64,000 nt of DNA, from the NCBI GenBank assembly GCA_040398425.1, contig JBBATZ010000015.1, positions 1 to 64,000 of the forward strand, given 5' to 3'. Below are positions 7,890 through 17,024 of the stretch, one piece after another (position 1 is the stretch's first letter; each line of letters begins with the position of its first letter). The notes beneath the pieces were generated by a model. It made no database searches. It saw only the letters and a program-made list of their open reading frames with translations, and was not told the DNA's origin. Made by a program: the position numbers and the translations under genes. The stretch is from UBA7672 sp040398425 (lineage in GTDB: Bacteria > Pseudomonadota > Alphaproteobacteria > Caulobacterales > Hyphomonadaceae).

Positions 7890-9284
7890 ATGACTGCCGC
7901 ACGCCTGCCCGCATGGGCGCGGCCCAAGGACATGCTCGACCTGACGCGACTGGCTGTGCCGGTTGCGATCTCGCGCGCGTCCTTCATGCTGATGTCGCTG
8001 ACGGATGCGGTGCTGCTGGGCCGCTATGCGCCGGGTGAGTTGCCGTACGTGCTGAATGGCTGGTTGCCGATCGGCGTGCTGTTCGGCTTCGGCATGGGCC
8101 TGATGATCGGCGTGCAGGTCCTGACGGCCGAGCTGAATGGCGCCGGCAAGGGACATGACACGGGGCGCATCTTCCGGCGCGGCATGACGGTGGCGCTGAT
8201 CTACGGTCTGTTCGCGATGGGGGCGTGCATCGTGATAGCGCGACCGCTGCTCGACCTGATCGGGTTTGATCCGGTGCTCGCCGAGGCGACGACCAACTGC
8301 ACGCACATTCTGGCCTATGGCGCGATCGCGCATATGGGCGGGCTGGCGTGCCAGTCCTATCTCGAGGCGTTGCGCAAGCCGAACATCGCAACGGCGATCA
8401 ACATGATGGCGGTCGGCGTCAATCTGGTCTTCGGGCTGATCCTTGTGCCCGAGCATGGCGCGATCGGCGTGGTGTGGGCGACGACGGGATCGCGCTGGTT
8501 CATGCTGGTTTGCTTCCTGATCGCGGTGGCGTTCCTGACGCCGGCGCTGCGCAGTTCTTCGAAAGCGCCGGCGGGCGAGTTCAAACGCCAGAACATGGTC
8601 GGCATCGGCACGGGCGTCGCGAACATCGCCGAGTGGGGCTCGTTCAACATGACGTTCGCGATTGCGACGCTTGTCTCGATTGATAGCGGCACGGTGTATG
8701 GCCTGACCGTGCAGATGATGGGCGTGATCTTCATGATCTATGTCGGCATGGGCACGGCGACGAGCGTGCGCGTGGCCGAGCGGTACGGGCGTGGCGATGT
8801 CATCGGTGTGCGCGAGGCGTCAAGGCTCGGCGTGGCGGCCTCGACGTCGCTGGGCCTGATCATGGCGATCACGCTGATCCTGTTGCGTGATCCGATCGCG
8901 GTGACATGGCTCAACGGGTCCGAGATTGCGTCGGCTGGCGCGCATCTTGTGCCGCAGCTGTCGCTGATGCTGGCGGCGGTGGCGTTCGTCACGATGTTTG
9001 ATGGCCTGCAGGCTGTGGGCTCGATGGCGCTGCGGGCGCAGGGCGCGGTGTGGATACCGACGGTGATCCATGTCGGAAGCTATGTGTTCGTGATGCTGCC
9101 CGTGTGCTGGTGGTTGGCGCTAGATACGGATCTTGGCGTGTGGGGCGTTGTGATCGGCATCTCGGTTGCGACTGTGCTGGCGGGCCTCGGCCAGATCGTG
9201 GCGCTGGAACTCAAGTCGGCGCGCAGCGTGCGCGTCGGGCCGCCGTCGGAAGCCGAGCGCAAGGCTACGCCGGTGATTCACTAG
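7890..9284 (+). CDS. MATE-family multidrug efflux transporter
   Basis: This 464-residue protein has about 12 hydrophobic helices in two similar halves, as in the NorM/MATE exporters, which use a Na+ or H+ gradient to expel cationic compounds. The first helix region (LAVPVAISRASFMLMSLTDAVLLG) is typical of the family. Two ATGs are possible. The one at 7890 has GGAG six bases upstream, while the one at 7878 overlaps that site, so 7890 is preferred. Substrates are not predictable from sequence. No regulator is adjacent. The opposing HU gene ends 14 bp downstream. Confidence 0.88.
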   Translation: MTAARLPAWARPKDMLDLTRLAVPVAISRASFMLMSLTDAVLLGRYAPGELPYVLNGWLPIGVLFGFGMGLMIGVQVLTAELNGAGKGHDTGRIFRRGMTVALIYGLFAMGACIVIARPLLDLIGFDPVLAEATTNCTHILAYGAIAHMGGLACQSYLEALRKPNIATAINMMAVGVNLVFGLILVPEHGAIGVVWATTGSRWFMLVCFLIAVAFLTPALRSSSKAPAGEFKRQNMVGIGTGVANIAEWGSFNMTFAIATLVSIDSGTVYGLTVQMMGVIFMIYVGMGTATSVRVAERYGRGDVIGVREASRLGVAASTSLGLIMAITLILLRDPIAVTWLNGSEIASAGAHLVPQLSLMLAAVAFVTMFDGLQAVGSMALRAQGAVWIPTVIHVGSYVFVMLPVCWWLALDTDLGVWGVVIGISVATVLAGLGQIVALELKSARSVRVGPPSEAERKATPVIH

Positions 9285-9298
9285 GTCGATAGAGGCGA

Positions 9299-9568
9299 CT
9301 ACTTCAGGTCCTTCATCGCGGCCGCCGGCTTGAAGGCCGCCGTAGTGCGTGCGGGGATCTTGATCGTTATGCCGGTCGCCGGATTGCGCCCGTCGCGCGC
9401 GGCGCGTGACTTGGTGACGAATGTGCCGAAACCGGAGATCGCGACCTGTTCGCCCTTGCGCAGGTTGTCCGTGATCGTATCGAACACGGCGTCGACCAGG
9501 CGCGTGGCTTCGGTGAGCTTGATCGCGTTGGCGTCAGCGATGGTTTTGATCAGATCGGATTTATTCAT
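9299..9568 (-). CDS. hup: HU-family DNA-binding protein
   Basis: This 89-residue histone-like protein has the full HU layout: an N-terminal helical dimerisation part (MNKSDLIKTIADANAIKLTEA), then GFGTF, then the DNA-gripping arm with the conserved RNPATG and a C-terminal AAFKPAAAMKDL. HU dimers bend and compact DNA. The ATG at 9568 is preceded by GGGGAGAGG. The frame is open upstream without conserved sequence. It is monocistronic and convergent with the MATE gene. IHF subunits are longer and have a different arm, so HU is the better call. Confidence 0.93.
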   Translation of the reverse strand: MNKSDLIKTIADANAIKLTEATRLVDAVFDTITDNLRKGEQVAISGFGTFVTKSRAARDGRNPATGITIKIPARTTAAFKPAAAMKDLK

Positions 9569-9677
9569 GGCCTCTCCCCGGGGCTGAAGCCGTCTGTAGC
9601 GACTTCTTCCCCTGATCGGGCGCCCTTCGGGACGATTCTTCAACCCCGGATATCCGGTGAAGCGAAAAAATCCTGAG

Positions 9678-10586
9678 CTACAGGCCCAGAATCCAGCCTT
9701 CCTCTCGCGTCACCTTGGCCTTTTGCGCGTCGGTGAGTTTGGCTTCCGATGCGAAAAGTGCCGGAAGCTTTCCGTTCGCGTCACGCTCTGCGAACCACTC
9801 GGCCATCGTGCGAACCTGCGCCTCGTCCTTGATCTCGTTAGCGTTGGCCGTGGTCGCAACCAGCGACGGATAGATCTCGGCCACCACGATGCGCGCATCG
9901 CCGAGCGCTTCGTCGTCGAGCTTCGCGAACGGGATTTCGAAGGGCCACAGCTTCAGCGTCGGGAATTTCTCGCGCAGCCGCTCGATGGCCGGAATGCCGG
10001 TGAGCGTCTGGCCGCCGACGGCGCCGGCATAGGCGATCTTCCACACGGGTTGCGGGCGAGCCTTGCGTGTCTCGGCGGCGAAGGTCTCCGAGATGCGATA
10101 CTCCGTGACATCCTTCGGGCCGTGCTCGCGCGACTTCTTCAACGACAGCGTCGTGAGCTCGTCCTTCTTCGAGCAGCCCCAGAACGGGAAGGGACCGTCC
10201 GACATGCGGCGGTTCATCTGCGCTGCCAGCGAGAAGCGGTTGTTCGAGTTGTCCGGCTTGTCCTTCATTTCCTTGAGCAGGAAATCGCGGATCGAGCGCC
10301 ACGGCGCATCGCCCTTGAGCTTCAGCGCATCGGACGTGCCGGCCGGGAAGCCGAGCGGGAAGTCGACGCCCAGCAGGACGCGGTCGCCCCGCTTGAGGCA
10401 GCGGCCGAGCAGGTCGGTAAGCTCTTCGAGCGCCTTGGCGCGCGTCGGCGGATTGCTCGCCTTGAAGTTCAGCTTCATGCGCGCGTCGGGCGTGAGGGCG
10501 CCGATCCAGATAGAGTCGGCACCGGTGGCGGGTTTGGAGGCGGCGCTCCAGTCCACCATCACATAACTCTCGAACAGGCGGGCCAT
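9678..10586 (-). CDS. Conserved protein with a DUF429-like RNase H fold (tentative)
   Basis: This 302-residue soluble protein begins with VMVDWSAASKP, and has LLGVDFPLGFPAG near residue 94 and VVAEIYPS near 240. These spaced acidic strands resemble the actin/RNase H-like fold of DUF429 proteins. Relatives in alphaproteobacteria sometimes carry a cobalamin-biosynthesis label that I do not think the sequence supports. No signal peptide is seen. It stands alone, 109 bp upstream (in the chromosome sense) of the HU start, and is read in the same direction as HU. Function unknown. Confidence 0.6.
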   Translation of the reverse strand: MARLFESYVMVDWSAASKPATGADSIWIGALTPDARMKLNFKASNPPTRAKALEELTDLLGRCLKRGDRVLLGVDFPLGFPAGTSDALKLKGDAPWRSIRDFLLKEMKDKPDNSNNRFSLAAQMNRRMSDGPFPFWGCSKKDELTTLSLKKSREHGPKDVTEYRISETFAAETRKARPQPVWKIAYAGAVGGQTLTGIPAIERLREKFPTLKLWPFEIPFAKLDDEALGDARIVVAEIYPSLVATTANANEIKDEAQVRTMAEWFAERDANGKLPALFASEAKLTDAQKAKVTREEGWILGL

Positions 10587-11097
10587 AGGACGTTACTTTC
10601 TGACATGCAGCCGCGATTGACGCGGCAGGAGTTCAAGACCGGGGTTAGGGCGGGCCGGGCCAAGCCCAGCCAGGATATGGTGATGCTAGAAGGCGTTGGC
10701 GAACATTTTGGGCGGTCTTCCTTCGCTCTTTCGAGCAAAGGAGGCCTCGGCCACCCGCTCTTGCATCCTGATCAATGCTGGTAGCCGATCTAGCAGGGAA
10801 GAATCCAGCCCTGATTGGAACGGGCCCGACATGTGATTCTAGCTAAACGCAGCGTCCCAGGCGCGAAGTCTGACCGATCTCACGCAGTGTTACTTATTGC
10901 AGCAATTTCGACTGTAATACGACTTCACGCGATCACCCCGTGTTGCATAAAAAGACTCATAAAAGCAGATCACTATGGACTGAAAGATTGTGTAACCAAC
11001 CTTGATCGGCGCTTCCGTTGTGCAGCTGCGAAATTCGCGTATCTGCTAAGTTCGCGACGCCCCCGAGTGTAGGGGGGAATTTGTCGGAGGGTGTTTA
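10587..11097. other. 511-bp divergent intergenic region, AT-rich in part
   Basis: No gene is convincing here. It separates a minus-strand gene from the GTG start of the oxidoreductase at 11098, whose ribosome binding site (GGAGG near 11086) is clear. A hairpin with ten base pairs lies at 10717-10743 (CTTCCTTCGCTC, loop TTTC, GAGCAAAGGAG). The stretch 10880-11000 is much more AT-rich than its surroundings and may hold promoters. A minus-strand frame of 26 codons covers the hairpin but lacks a ribosome binding site. Confidence 0.4.
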
Positions 11098-12084
11098 GTG
11101 AAGCGTATCGAAGCCTCGGCCAGAACGGCTACTGTCACCGGTGCCCACCAGGGGAAGGTCAGGGTCGGTGTCATCGGCGCAGGTGTCTTCGGCGGCTATC
11201 ACGCACAGAAATTCGTTTCCAGCGACTACGCCGAGTTCGTCGGCATGTTCGACCTCAATGTCGAAGCAGCCGGTAAACAGATCGCCAAGGTCGGCAAGGG
11301 CGATGTTTTTGCCTCGTTCGAAGCGATCGCCGAGGCTTGCGATGCGCTTGTCATTGCCACCCCCGCCTCTAGCCACGCCATGCTGACCCGCAAGGCGCTG
11401 GAAGCCGGCAAGCACGCTCTCGTTGAAAAGCCCCTCGCGCTGACCGGGCAGGAAGCCCGTGCGCTGGCCAAGCTGGCGCTCGATCGTGACCTCGTCCTTT
11501 CGGTTGGCCACCAGGAGCGCCTAGTGTTCGAAGCGATGGGCCTGTTCGGCACGGGCGAGCGTCCTAAGCGTGTCGAAGGCGTCCGCATGGGCCCCGCCTC
11601 GCCGGAAGGCCGCTGCGAAGACGTTTCCGTTGTTTTCGACCTCATGATCCACGACCTCGACCTCACCGCCGAACTCTTCGGCGGTGAAGTGAAGGGTGCG
11701 GATGGTTCCGGTTACAGCGCGCACACGAACCTGCTGGACCATGCAACCGCCGAACTGCTGTTCGCCAATAACGGCCACGCCAAGCTGACCGCCTCGCGTT
11801 GCGCCGAGAAGCGTGAGCGCTGGATGCGTATCGAGTACGCCTCGGGCATCGTCGAAATCGACTTCATCACGCGTGAAGTGAAGAACACCACCGCATTCGA
11901 CATCCGCGCTGATGTGTCTGCGATCCTGCCTGACCCTCTCAAGGCCGCGGACGAAGCCTTTATCGCCGCGATCCAGGGCCGTGCAGCTCCCGTGATCACC
12001 GGTGGCGTCGGTGCCCGCGCGGCTGCGATGGCCGAACTGGTCGAAGGTTGCGCCATGGCGGAACGCGCCACGGTGGCCGCCTAG
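11098..12084 (+). CDS. Gfo/Idh/MocA-family NAD(P)-dependent oxidoreductase
   Basis: This 328-residue protein has an N-terminal Rossmann fold (VGVIGAGVFGGYHAQKF near residue 22), the family motif for the nicotinamide pocket (LVEKPLALTGQEA near 110, with the conserved EKP), and a C-terminal alpha/beta substrate domain. Family members oxidise or reduce sugars, inositols and related polyols, and some act in nucleotide-sugar synthesis. The substrate is not evident. The GTG start has GGAGG about 8 bases upstream; the first ~20 residues are an extra tail. It is not within a carbohydrate cluster. Confidence 0.88.
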   Translation: MKRIEASARTATVTGAHQGKVRVGVIGAGVFGGYHAQKFVSSDYAEFVGMFDLNVEAAGKQIAKVGKGDVFASFEAIAEACDALVIATPASSHAMLTRKALEAGKHALVEKPLALTGQEARALAKLALDRDLVLSVGHQERLVFEAMGLFGTGERPKRVEGVRMGPASPEGRCEDVSVVFDLMIHDLDLTAELFGGEVKGADGSGYSAHTNLLDHATAELLFANNGHAKLTASRCAEKRERWMRIEYASGIVEIDFITREVKNTTAFDIRADVSAILPDPLKAADEAFIAAIQGRAAPVITGGVGARAAAMAELVEGCAMAERATVAA

Positions 12085-12247
12085 TCTCCCCAAAAGCATT
12101 GCCAGACGGCGCGCCCAGATAGCGCGCGTTGTCGCAGGGGCCTTGCGATCAAGCCGAATTCGGCCAATTGACCCTCGCGGGCGCGCTGCGGCCGGCCCGC
12201 GCTGAGCTACCCCCAAACCGGCTATTTGGCAGCCAACGGAGACTCCC

Positions 12248-12469
12248 ATGGCGAAGAAGCCGACGGCTCGCACCGAATTCGTATTTTTCAACGTGACCTA
12301 TGAAGACGGCAGCCAGAAGTCGAACCGCAAGGTTCCGCTGGAGGTCGTGGATGATCCGTATGATGGCGAAGGCGCTATCCGGAAGGCTCTGGAAGAGCAG
12401 GACCGTCAGATCTCGGAACGCTCCGGCCTGCCGCCCCTCATGATCAGCAAGATCGTCCGCGCGAAGTAG
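12248..12469 (+). CDS. Small conserved hypothetical protein
   Basis: This ORF encodes 73 residues and begins 7 bases after an ACGGAG ribosome binding site. The sequence is charged and soluble. It opens with a basic segment and a beta-strand-like EFVFFNVTYEDGS, then a KVPLEVV strand and a helix with many acidic and basic residues, and ends with a basic segment. It has no cysteine or membrane helix. It looks like a real gene by codon use, but I cannot name a family or function. Confidence 0.6.
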   Translation: MAKKPTARTEFVFFNVTYEDGSQKSNRKVPLEVVDDPYDGEGAIRKALEEQDRQISERSGLPPLMISKIVRAK

Positions 12470-12558
12470 CGCCGCCAAATGTCGGCTGCCCCAACGGCGC
12501 CGATTGTTAGGCCCGCAGGATAGCGTAGCCTCCATCCGAATGATCCGGGGAGGACGAC

Positions 12559-12969
12559 ATGCCTGATATTGGCTCAACCGAATTCACAATGCTCTGGGCG
12601 AGCGCGGTTCTTGGGACCGTGTACCTGCTGGCAGCCGTCATCCCATCGGTCCTGGGCCGAGGCTTGCCATGGGCGATGGGGCCGCGCGACGAGCCGCCGG
12701 CCGATGCTGGCAAGGTGGCGGCGCGGCTGGATCGCGCGTGGAAGAACTTCGTCGAGACATTCCCGCTGTTTGTTGCGGCAATCCTTGTCGAGGCGTCTGT
12801 GGTCCAGGACTCGGATTTAGCCGGGCTCGGCGCGCAGCTCTATTTCTGGGGCCGCGTGGCCTTCCTGCCAATTTATGCGCTGGGACTGCCCGTGGTGAGG
12901 ACGCTGGCGTGGACGGTGTCCTTTGCTGGCATCGCGATGGTGCTGGCGGCGGCTTTGCCGGGCGTCTAG
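12559..12969 (+). CDS. MAPEG-family membrane protein
   Basis: This 136-residue protein has four hydrophobic helices and the MAPEG signature region: an Arg-rich cytoplasmic loop (AARLDRAWKNFVETFPLFVAAIL near residue 55-77) in which the RAxxNxxE-like pattern contacts glutathione in eukaryotic relatives. It ends with the usual FWGRVAFLPIYALGLPVVRTLAW. MAPEG proteins include microsomal glutathione transferases and eicosanoid enzymes, while bacterial ones are mostly uncharacterised. The start is supported by GGGGAGG upstream. It is a single gene between unrelated neighbours. Confidence 0.85.
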   Translation: MPDIGSTEFTMLWASAVLGTVYLLAAVIPSVLGRGLPWAMGPRDEPPADAGKVAARLDRAWKNFVETFPLFVAAILVEASVVQDSDLAGLGAQLYFWGRVAFLPIYALGLPVVRTLAWTVSFAGIAMVLAAALPGV

Positions 12970-13072
12970 CGACAGCTCGCGCTGGTGACTGAAGCCTCAT
13001 CTTGCCGCGCCTGCCGGTGCGGATCATGCTGCCCGCAGACGGCCGAACCAGTGCTGTCGGCGGGAGGCCTTC

Positions 13073-14035
13073 ATGACACAGCTTACGCGACGTCTGATCA
13101 TTGGCGCGCTTCCGGCGCTTGGCTTTGCAGGTCATGCGCTGGCGCAGCCCTCGCTCGCGGCGCGCAGCACGCCCCAGCCTGAAGATGATGCGAGCTACCT
13201 GCTCGATGCGTGGGGCGACGCCTATGGCCGTCCCACGGCGAAAGTGATGATCAACGGGATGGGCCCCTTCCAGTTCATGGTCGACACCGGATCGACCACG
13301 ACGGTGATCGCCGCACGCCACATGACGACGCTTGGGGCCCGGCCACTGGGTAAGGTCACCGTTGTTGGAACAACCGGGACGGCGAGCATGCCGCTGGTGC
13401 GGCTCGACAGGTTGCAGACCGGCGCAGTGACAAAACCGGATCTCGACGTCGCCGTGCTGCCCGACACCGAGCTTGCGCGCGAAGACGGAATTCTTGGCGC
13501 CGATGTGTTTGTCGGGTGCAGGCTGGTGTTCGACATTCGCAACAGGCAGGTACGGATCGAGCCGACCAGGCGGCAGGAGCGCGCGAGCGCGCTAGGCAAC
13601 GTGCGCGTGCGCAACGGATTGCTCGCGGAGATCGACGGCAAGGTTGGCAGTGTCTCGGCCCGGCTGATGCTGGATACCGGCGCGCAGAACTGCATCGCGA
13701 ACATGGCGCTCAATGACGCTCTTCTGAAGTGCCATCCCACCCTGCAGCGGGTCGACAATGCGCGTGTCTACGGCGTGACGGGACACCGGATCGTCGGCCA
13801 GTACATTGCGCTGCCCAAGGTGGACATGCGCGCCTTCACGGTGCGCGATGCAGTGTGCGTGGCGGCCGATGCGCAGATTTTCGACCAGTGGGACATGAAC
13901 GGGGAGCCGGCGATGATCGTGGGGGTCAACCTCCTGTCGCGGCTGGACTCCTTCTCGATCGACTATGGGGCGCGCATGTTCGACGCCAAGATGGCCGCGG
14001 CGCTCGTGGCGCGGAACCCGTTGTCCTTTGGGTGA
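13073..14035 (+). CDS. Retropepsin-like aspartic protease with two catalytic lobes, exported
   Basis: This 320-residue protein has an N-terminal signal with a twin-arginine-like start (TRRLIIGALPALGF) and an AxA-type cleavage site near residue 25. Two retropepsin-type lobes follow. The first has VDTGSTTT with Asp71, and the second LDTGAQNC with Asp201. Each is followed by the expected hydrophobic-Gly strands (ILGADVF, IVGVNLL). One chain therefore carries both halves that in retroviral proteases come from two subunits. It is probably periplasmic. The gene precedes gltX by 117 bp. Substrate unknown. Confidence 0.8.
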   Translation: MTQLTRRLIIGALPALGFAGHALAQPSLAARSTPQPEDDASYLLDAWGDAYGRPTAKVMINGMGPFQFMVDTGSTTTVIAARHMTTLGARPLGKVTVVGTTGTASMPLVRLDRLQTGAVTKPDLDVAVLPDTELAREDGILGADVFVGCRLVFDIRNRQVRIEPTRRQERASALGNVRVRNGLLAEIDGKVGSVSARLMLDTGAQNCIANMALNDALLKCHPTLQRVDNARVYGVTGHRIVGQYIALPKVDMRAFTVRDAVCVAADAQIFDQWDMNGEPAMIVGVNLLSRLDSFSIDYGARMFDAKMAAALVARNPLSFG

Positions 14036-14152
14036 GCGGGCCGTTGTCCGGGGCTGGCTTAAGCAGGCCAGCTTGCCAAGCCGGGCCGGATGGGTACATG
14101 CATCGGCCACCCCCTCCGAAGCCCCGGAAACTGAGCCTCGAAAGCCTGAACC

Positions 14153-15508
14153 ATGACCGTCAAAGTTCGCTTTGCGCCTTCGCCCACAGGCAAGCTGCAC
14201 GTTGGGAATATCCGCACCGCGCTGGTGAACTGGCTGTTCGCGAAAGGCCAGCAGGGCGTGTTCGTGCTGCGCATCGACGATACCGACCTCGAACGCTCCA
14301 CCAAGGAGAATGAGGACGGCATCCGAAACGACCTGACCTGGCTCGGCATGACGTGGGACGAGACGTTCAAGCAGTCGGATAAGTTCGACCGCTATACGGC
14401 GGCGGCGGAAGAGCTGAAGGCCAAGGGCCTGTTGTATCCGTGCTACGAAACATCCGAGGAGTTGGAGCGCCGCAAGAAGATCGCGCAGTCGCGTGGCAAG
14501 CCGCCCGTGTACGACCGCGCCGCGCTCGAGCTGACCGATGCCGACCGCAAGGAACTGGAATCTCAGGGTCGCAAGCCGCACTGGCGCTTCAAGCTTTCGG
14601 GCGGACGCGCGGAGTGGGTAGATCTCGTGCGCGGACAACAGTCGATCGACACCTCGTCCGTGTCAGACCCGGTGCTGATCCGCGAGGACGGATCGTTCCT
14701 CTATACGATGCCGTCGGTGGTGGATGATGTCGACGCGAAGATCACGCATGTGATCCGTGGCGAAGATCACGTCACCAACTCCGGCGCGCAGATCGAGATC
14801 TTCCTCGCGCTTGGCGCCAAGCCGCCAGAGATGGCGCACATGCCGCTGCTGATCGGCGCGGATGGGCAAGGCCTGTCGAAGCGGCTCGGGTCACTGTCTG
14901 CCGAGCAATTGCGCAATGAAGGCTATGAGCCGCTGGCCCTGCTGTCGCTTCTTTCCAAGATCGGCACGTCCGATCCGGTTGAAGCGCGCAATAGCCTTGA
15001 GCAACTGGCTCTGGAGTTCTCTTTCGACAAGATGGGCCGGGCGCCGGCGCGCTTCGACGAGAACGAACTGAACGGGCTCAACGCGCAGATCGTGCACGCG
15101 ATGAGCTTCGAGATGGTGCAGCCGCGCCTGGCCAAGCTGGCCTATGGCGATCAGGCGACGCCGGATTTCTGGGATGTCGTGAAGGGCAACCTGCAGAGCG
15201 TGCCGGATGCCGCATTGTGGCTGGCAGTCGTCTACGGCGGTGGACTCACGGGTCCTGACCTCGACGCCGAAGACAAGGCTTTCATCGGCGAGGCGGTCGC
15301 GCTGTTCCCCGAAGGCGACGTAACGCTTGCGACATGGAAGGCCTGGGTGGACGCCGTGAAGGCCAAGACGGGTCGCAAGGGCAAGGGACTGTTCCAGCCG
15401 CTGCGGCGCGTCTTGACGGATCAGGAGCATGGGCCTGAGATGGATCGCATGCTGGTTTTGATTGGCGGCGACAAGGCGCGCGACCGTCTTGTGCAGGCCT
15501 CGCCGTGA
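14153..15508 (+). CDS. gltX: Glutamyl-tRNA synthetase
   Basis: This class I aminoacyl-tRNA synthetase charges tRNA with glutamate. Its 451 residues carry the HIGH-type motif (PSPTGKLHVGNIRTAL, residues about 8-23), the glutamate-specific WLFAKGQQGVFVLRIDDTD region, GEDHVTNS, and the KMSKS counterpart GLSKRLGS near 243. The C-terminal third forms the anticodon-binding helices and is short. Many alphaproteobacteria hold two GluRS paralogues, one of which mischarges tRNA(Gln) for the amidotransferase route; which one this is cannot be settled here. The phosphatase-like gene starts 16 bp after its stop, probably in the same transcript. Confidence 0.95.
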   Translation: MTVKVRFAPSPTGKLHVGNIRTALVNWLFAKGQQGVFVLRIDDTDLERSTKENEDGIRNDLTWLGMTWDETFKQSDKFDRYTAAAEELKAKGLLYPCYETSEELERRKKIAQSRGKPPVYDRAALELTDADRKELESQGRKPHWRFKLSGGRAEWVDLVRGQQSIDTSSVSDPVLIREDGSFLYTMPSVVDDVDAKITHVIRGEDHVTNSGAQIEIFLALGAKPPEMAHMPLLIGADGQGLSKRLGSLSAEQLRNEGYEPLALLSLLSKIGTSDPVEARNSLEQLALEFSFDKMGRAPARFDENELNGLNAQIVHAMSFEMVQPRLAKLAYGDQATPDFWDVVKGNLQSVPDAALWLAVVYGGGLTGPDLDAEDKAFIGEAVALFPEGDVTLATWKAWVDAVKAKTGRKGKGLFQPLRRVLTDQEHGPEMDRMLVLIGGDKARDRLVQASP

Positions 15509-15524
15509 AGAGGAGGGCTGCGTG

Positions 15525-15848
15525 ATGCGTGCGCTGTTCATCTGCAGTGCGAACAAGCTGCGTAGCCCGACGGCAGAGCACGTGTTTTCGCAATGGCCGG
15601 ATATCGAAACGGATTCCGCCGGTCTCAACAATGATGCGGATGTTCCGTTGTCGCCCGAGCAGATCGACTGGGCCGATGTGATCTTCGTGATGGAGCGGGA
15701 TCACCTGACCAAGCTGCGCCGGAACTTCACGATGCACGCGGCAGGCAAGCGCGTGATCTGCCTGAATATCCCCGATGACTTCGGCTATCTACAGCCGGAG
15801 TTGATCAAGCTGCTGGAAGCGCGGGTGGGGCCGTTCCTGCGCGCGTGA
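15525..15848 (+). CDS. Low-molecular-weight protein tyrosine phosphatase-like protein
   Basis: This 107-residue protein carries the P-loop of low-molecular-weight phosphatases as C7-x5-R13 (FICSANKLRSPTAEH), followed by the DSAG motif near residue 32 and a loop with ADVIFVMERDH near 50. The usual general-acid Asp-Pro loop near the C-terminus is replaced by CLNIPDDFGY, so an Asp is still available. The group matches small bacterial predicted phosphatases rather than the ~150-residue Wzb/Etp type. The ATG (with GTG in frame just before) follows a strong GAGGAGGG. It is 16 bp downstream of gltX and likely co-transcribed. Confidence 0.8.
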   Translation: MRALFICSANKLRSPTAEHVFSQWPDIETDSAGLNNDADVPLSPEQIDWADVIFVMERDHLTKLRRNFTMHAAGKRVICLNIPDDFGYLQPELIKLLEARVGPFLRA

Positions 15849-15855
15849 CCAGCAT

Positions 15856-16965
15856 TCAGTTGCGGTCTGCCGCCTCCTGCTCGGCCACGTATTGCAGGTT
15901 CTGCTCGCGCACCTGCGCTGCGGCCTCGTCGTAGAGGAACGGCAGGAAGGCAAAGCGCCGTCCACGCGTCACCTTGGTGACGGCATGCAGCAGCGAGCAT
16001 GAGAAGATCACGGCAGCTCCTGGCGCCGGCTTGTAGGAGCGCATGCCATATTCGGGGAAGCAGATTTCGCCGCCATCGAAGTCGGCGCTGAGATTGATAG
16101 ACACGGCGAAGCGGCGGTGCGCGGTGCCCTTGGTTGTGTTGTCGCGATGCGGGCGGAAGTGAGCTTCGTCTTCGGCTGCATAACAGGCGACGAGATAGCG
16201 CTCCATCCGCGTGACGTTGAACTGGTGGATGCGCTGGATCTCCGGAACGATGCGCTTGCGGATCGTCGCCTGTAGCCGCGCTATGTCGCCTTCGTTCGTC
16301 ACCATGAAGTCGCGGCGGCGCTTGTGGCTGCCATCGTGGATCAGGTGTGTCTTGCCGTCGATGTCGCGCATGAAGCCCGACAGGTCGCGATCCTGTGCTT
16401 CATATTCCGTGATCAGATGCTGGCATAGGTCGGGATCGAACACGCGGTCCATGACGAGGACCGGCGCCTGCACGTCAATGCCCGCGATGTGATTGGGCGG
16501 AGGCAAGGCTGTAACATGAGCCATCACTTCTGCAATCTCGCCGCCCCCCTCGCGGAAGGGGAAGACGCCGGTGATGCGCAGGCGCGGATCCATCACCACC
16601 CACTTGCAGAGAAAGCCTTCATCGTCGCCGTCTACGGCTGACGCGCCGCACATGCGCGAGGCCGAGCGGTCAAAATCCCAGAAGAAACGATAGCCGGGGA
16701 GGATGGTGGCAAGCCGCGATTCCGACTCGTCCTTCGGGTCGATGCTGACGCCGAAGAAGCTCGCGTGTACGTCGTCGAAGAGGTCGCGGCGTGCAAGGGC
16801 CGCCGCGAGTGCTGCACGGCCCGGCGGATAGACGGCCGAGCCGATGAAGCAGAGTACGATATTGCGACCGGCCGCAGCTTCGAATTGATAGCGCGGGTTG
16901 CCCGTGGCGCGCTGGACAAAGCGCGGTGCAGGCTCGCCGGGTGTCAGGTTAACAAATCTCGGCAA
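15856..16965 (-). CDS. 2-oxoglutarate/Fe(II) oxygenase fused to a redoxin-like domain
   Basis: The protein has 369 residues. Residues about 1-160 look like a thioredoxin/peroxiredoxin-type fold (LTPGEPAPRF, then a GxxxxDP region and WVVMDP), but the expected catalytic Cys after the first strand is missing (CFIGSAVYPPG), so redox activity is doubtful. Residues about 210-355 form a prolyl-4-hydroxylase-like 2OG-Fe(II) domain with the HxD pair in HRDN, the distal His in LLHAV, and the 2OG-binding Arg in GRRFAF. Hydroxylation of a protein or small molecule is expected. The start is a TTG with only a weak ribosome binding site, so the exact N-terminus is uncertain. It is convergent with the phosphatase-like gene. 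Confidence 0.82.
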   Translation of the reverse strand: MPRFVNLTPGEPAPRFVQRATGNPRYQFEAAAGRNIVLCFIGSAVYPPGRAALAAALARRDLFDDVHASFFGVSIDPKDESESRLATILPGYRFFWDFDRSASRMCGASAVDGDDEGFLCKWVVMDPRLRITGVFPFREGGGEIAEVMAHVTALPPPNHIAGIDVQAPVLVMDRVFDPDLCQHLITEYEAQDRDLSGFMRDIDGKTHLIHDGSHKRRRDFMVTNEGDIARLQATIRKRIVPEIQRIHQFNVTRMERYLVACYAAEDEAHFRPHRDNTTKGTAHRRFAVSINLSADFDGGEICFPEYGMRSYKPAPGAAVIFSCSLLHAVTKVTRGRRFAFLPFLYDEAAAQVREQNLQYVAEQEAADRN

Positions 16966-17024
16966 AGCACTGCTCGCATTCTCGCCGGCATATCCGTGCG
17001 CCGGCCCCCATACCTCAGGCGACG

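Noticed and set aside
10815..11072. An 85-codon open frame in the gap before the Gfo/Idh/MocA gene
   Set aside because: It has no ribosome binding site, and codon use and composition do not resemble the surrounding genes.
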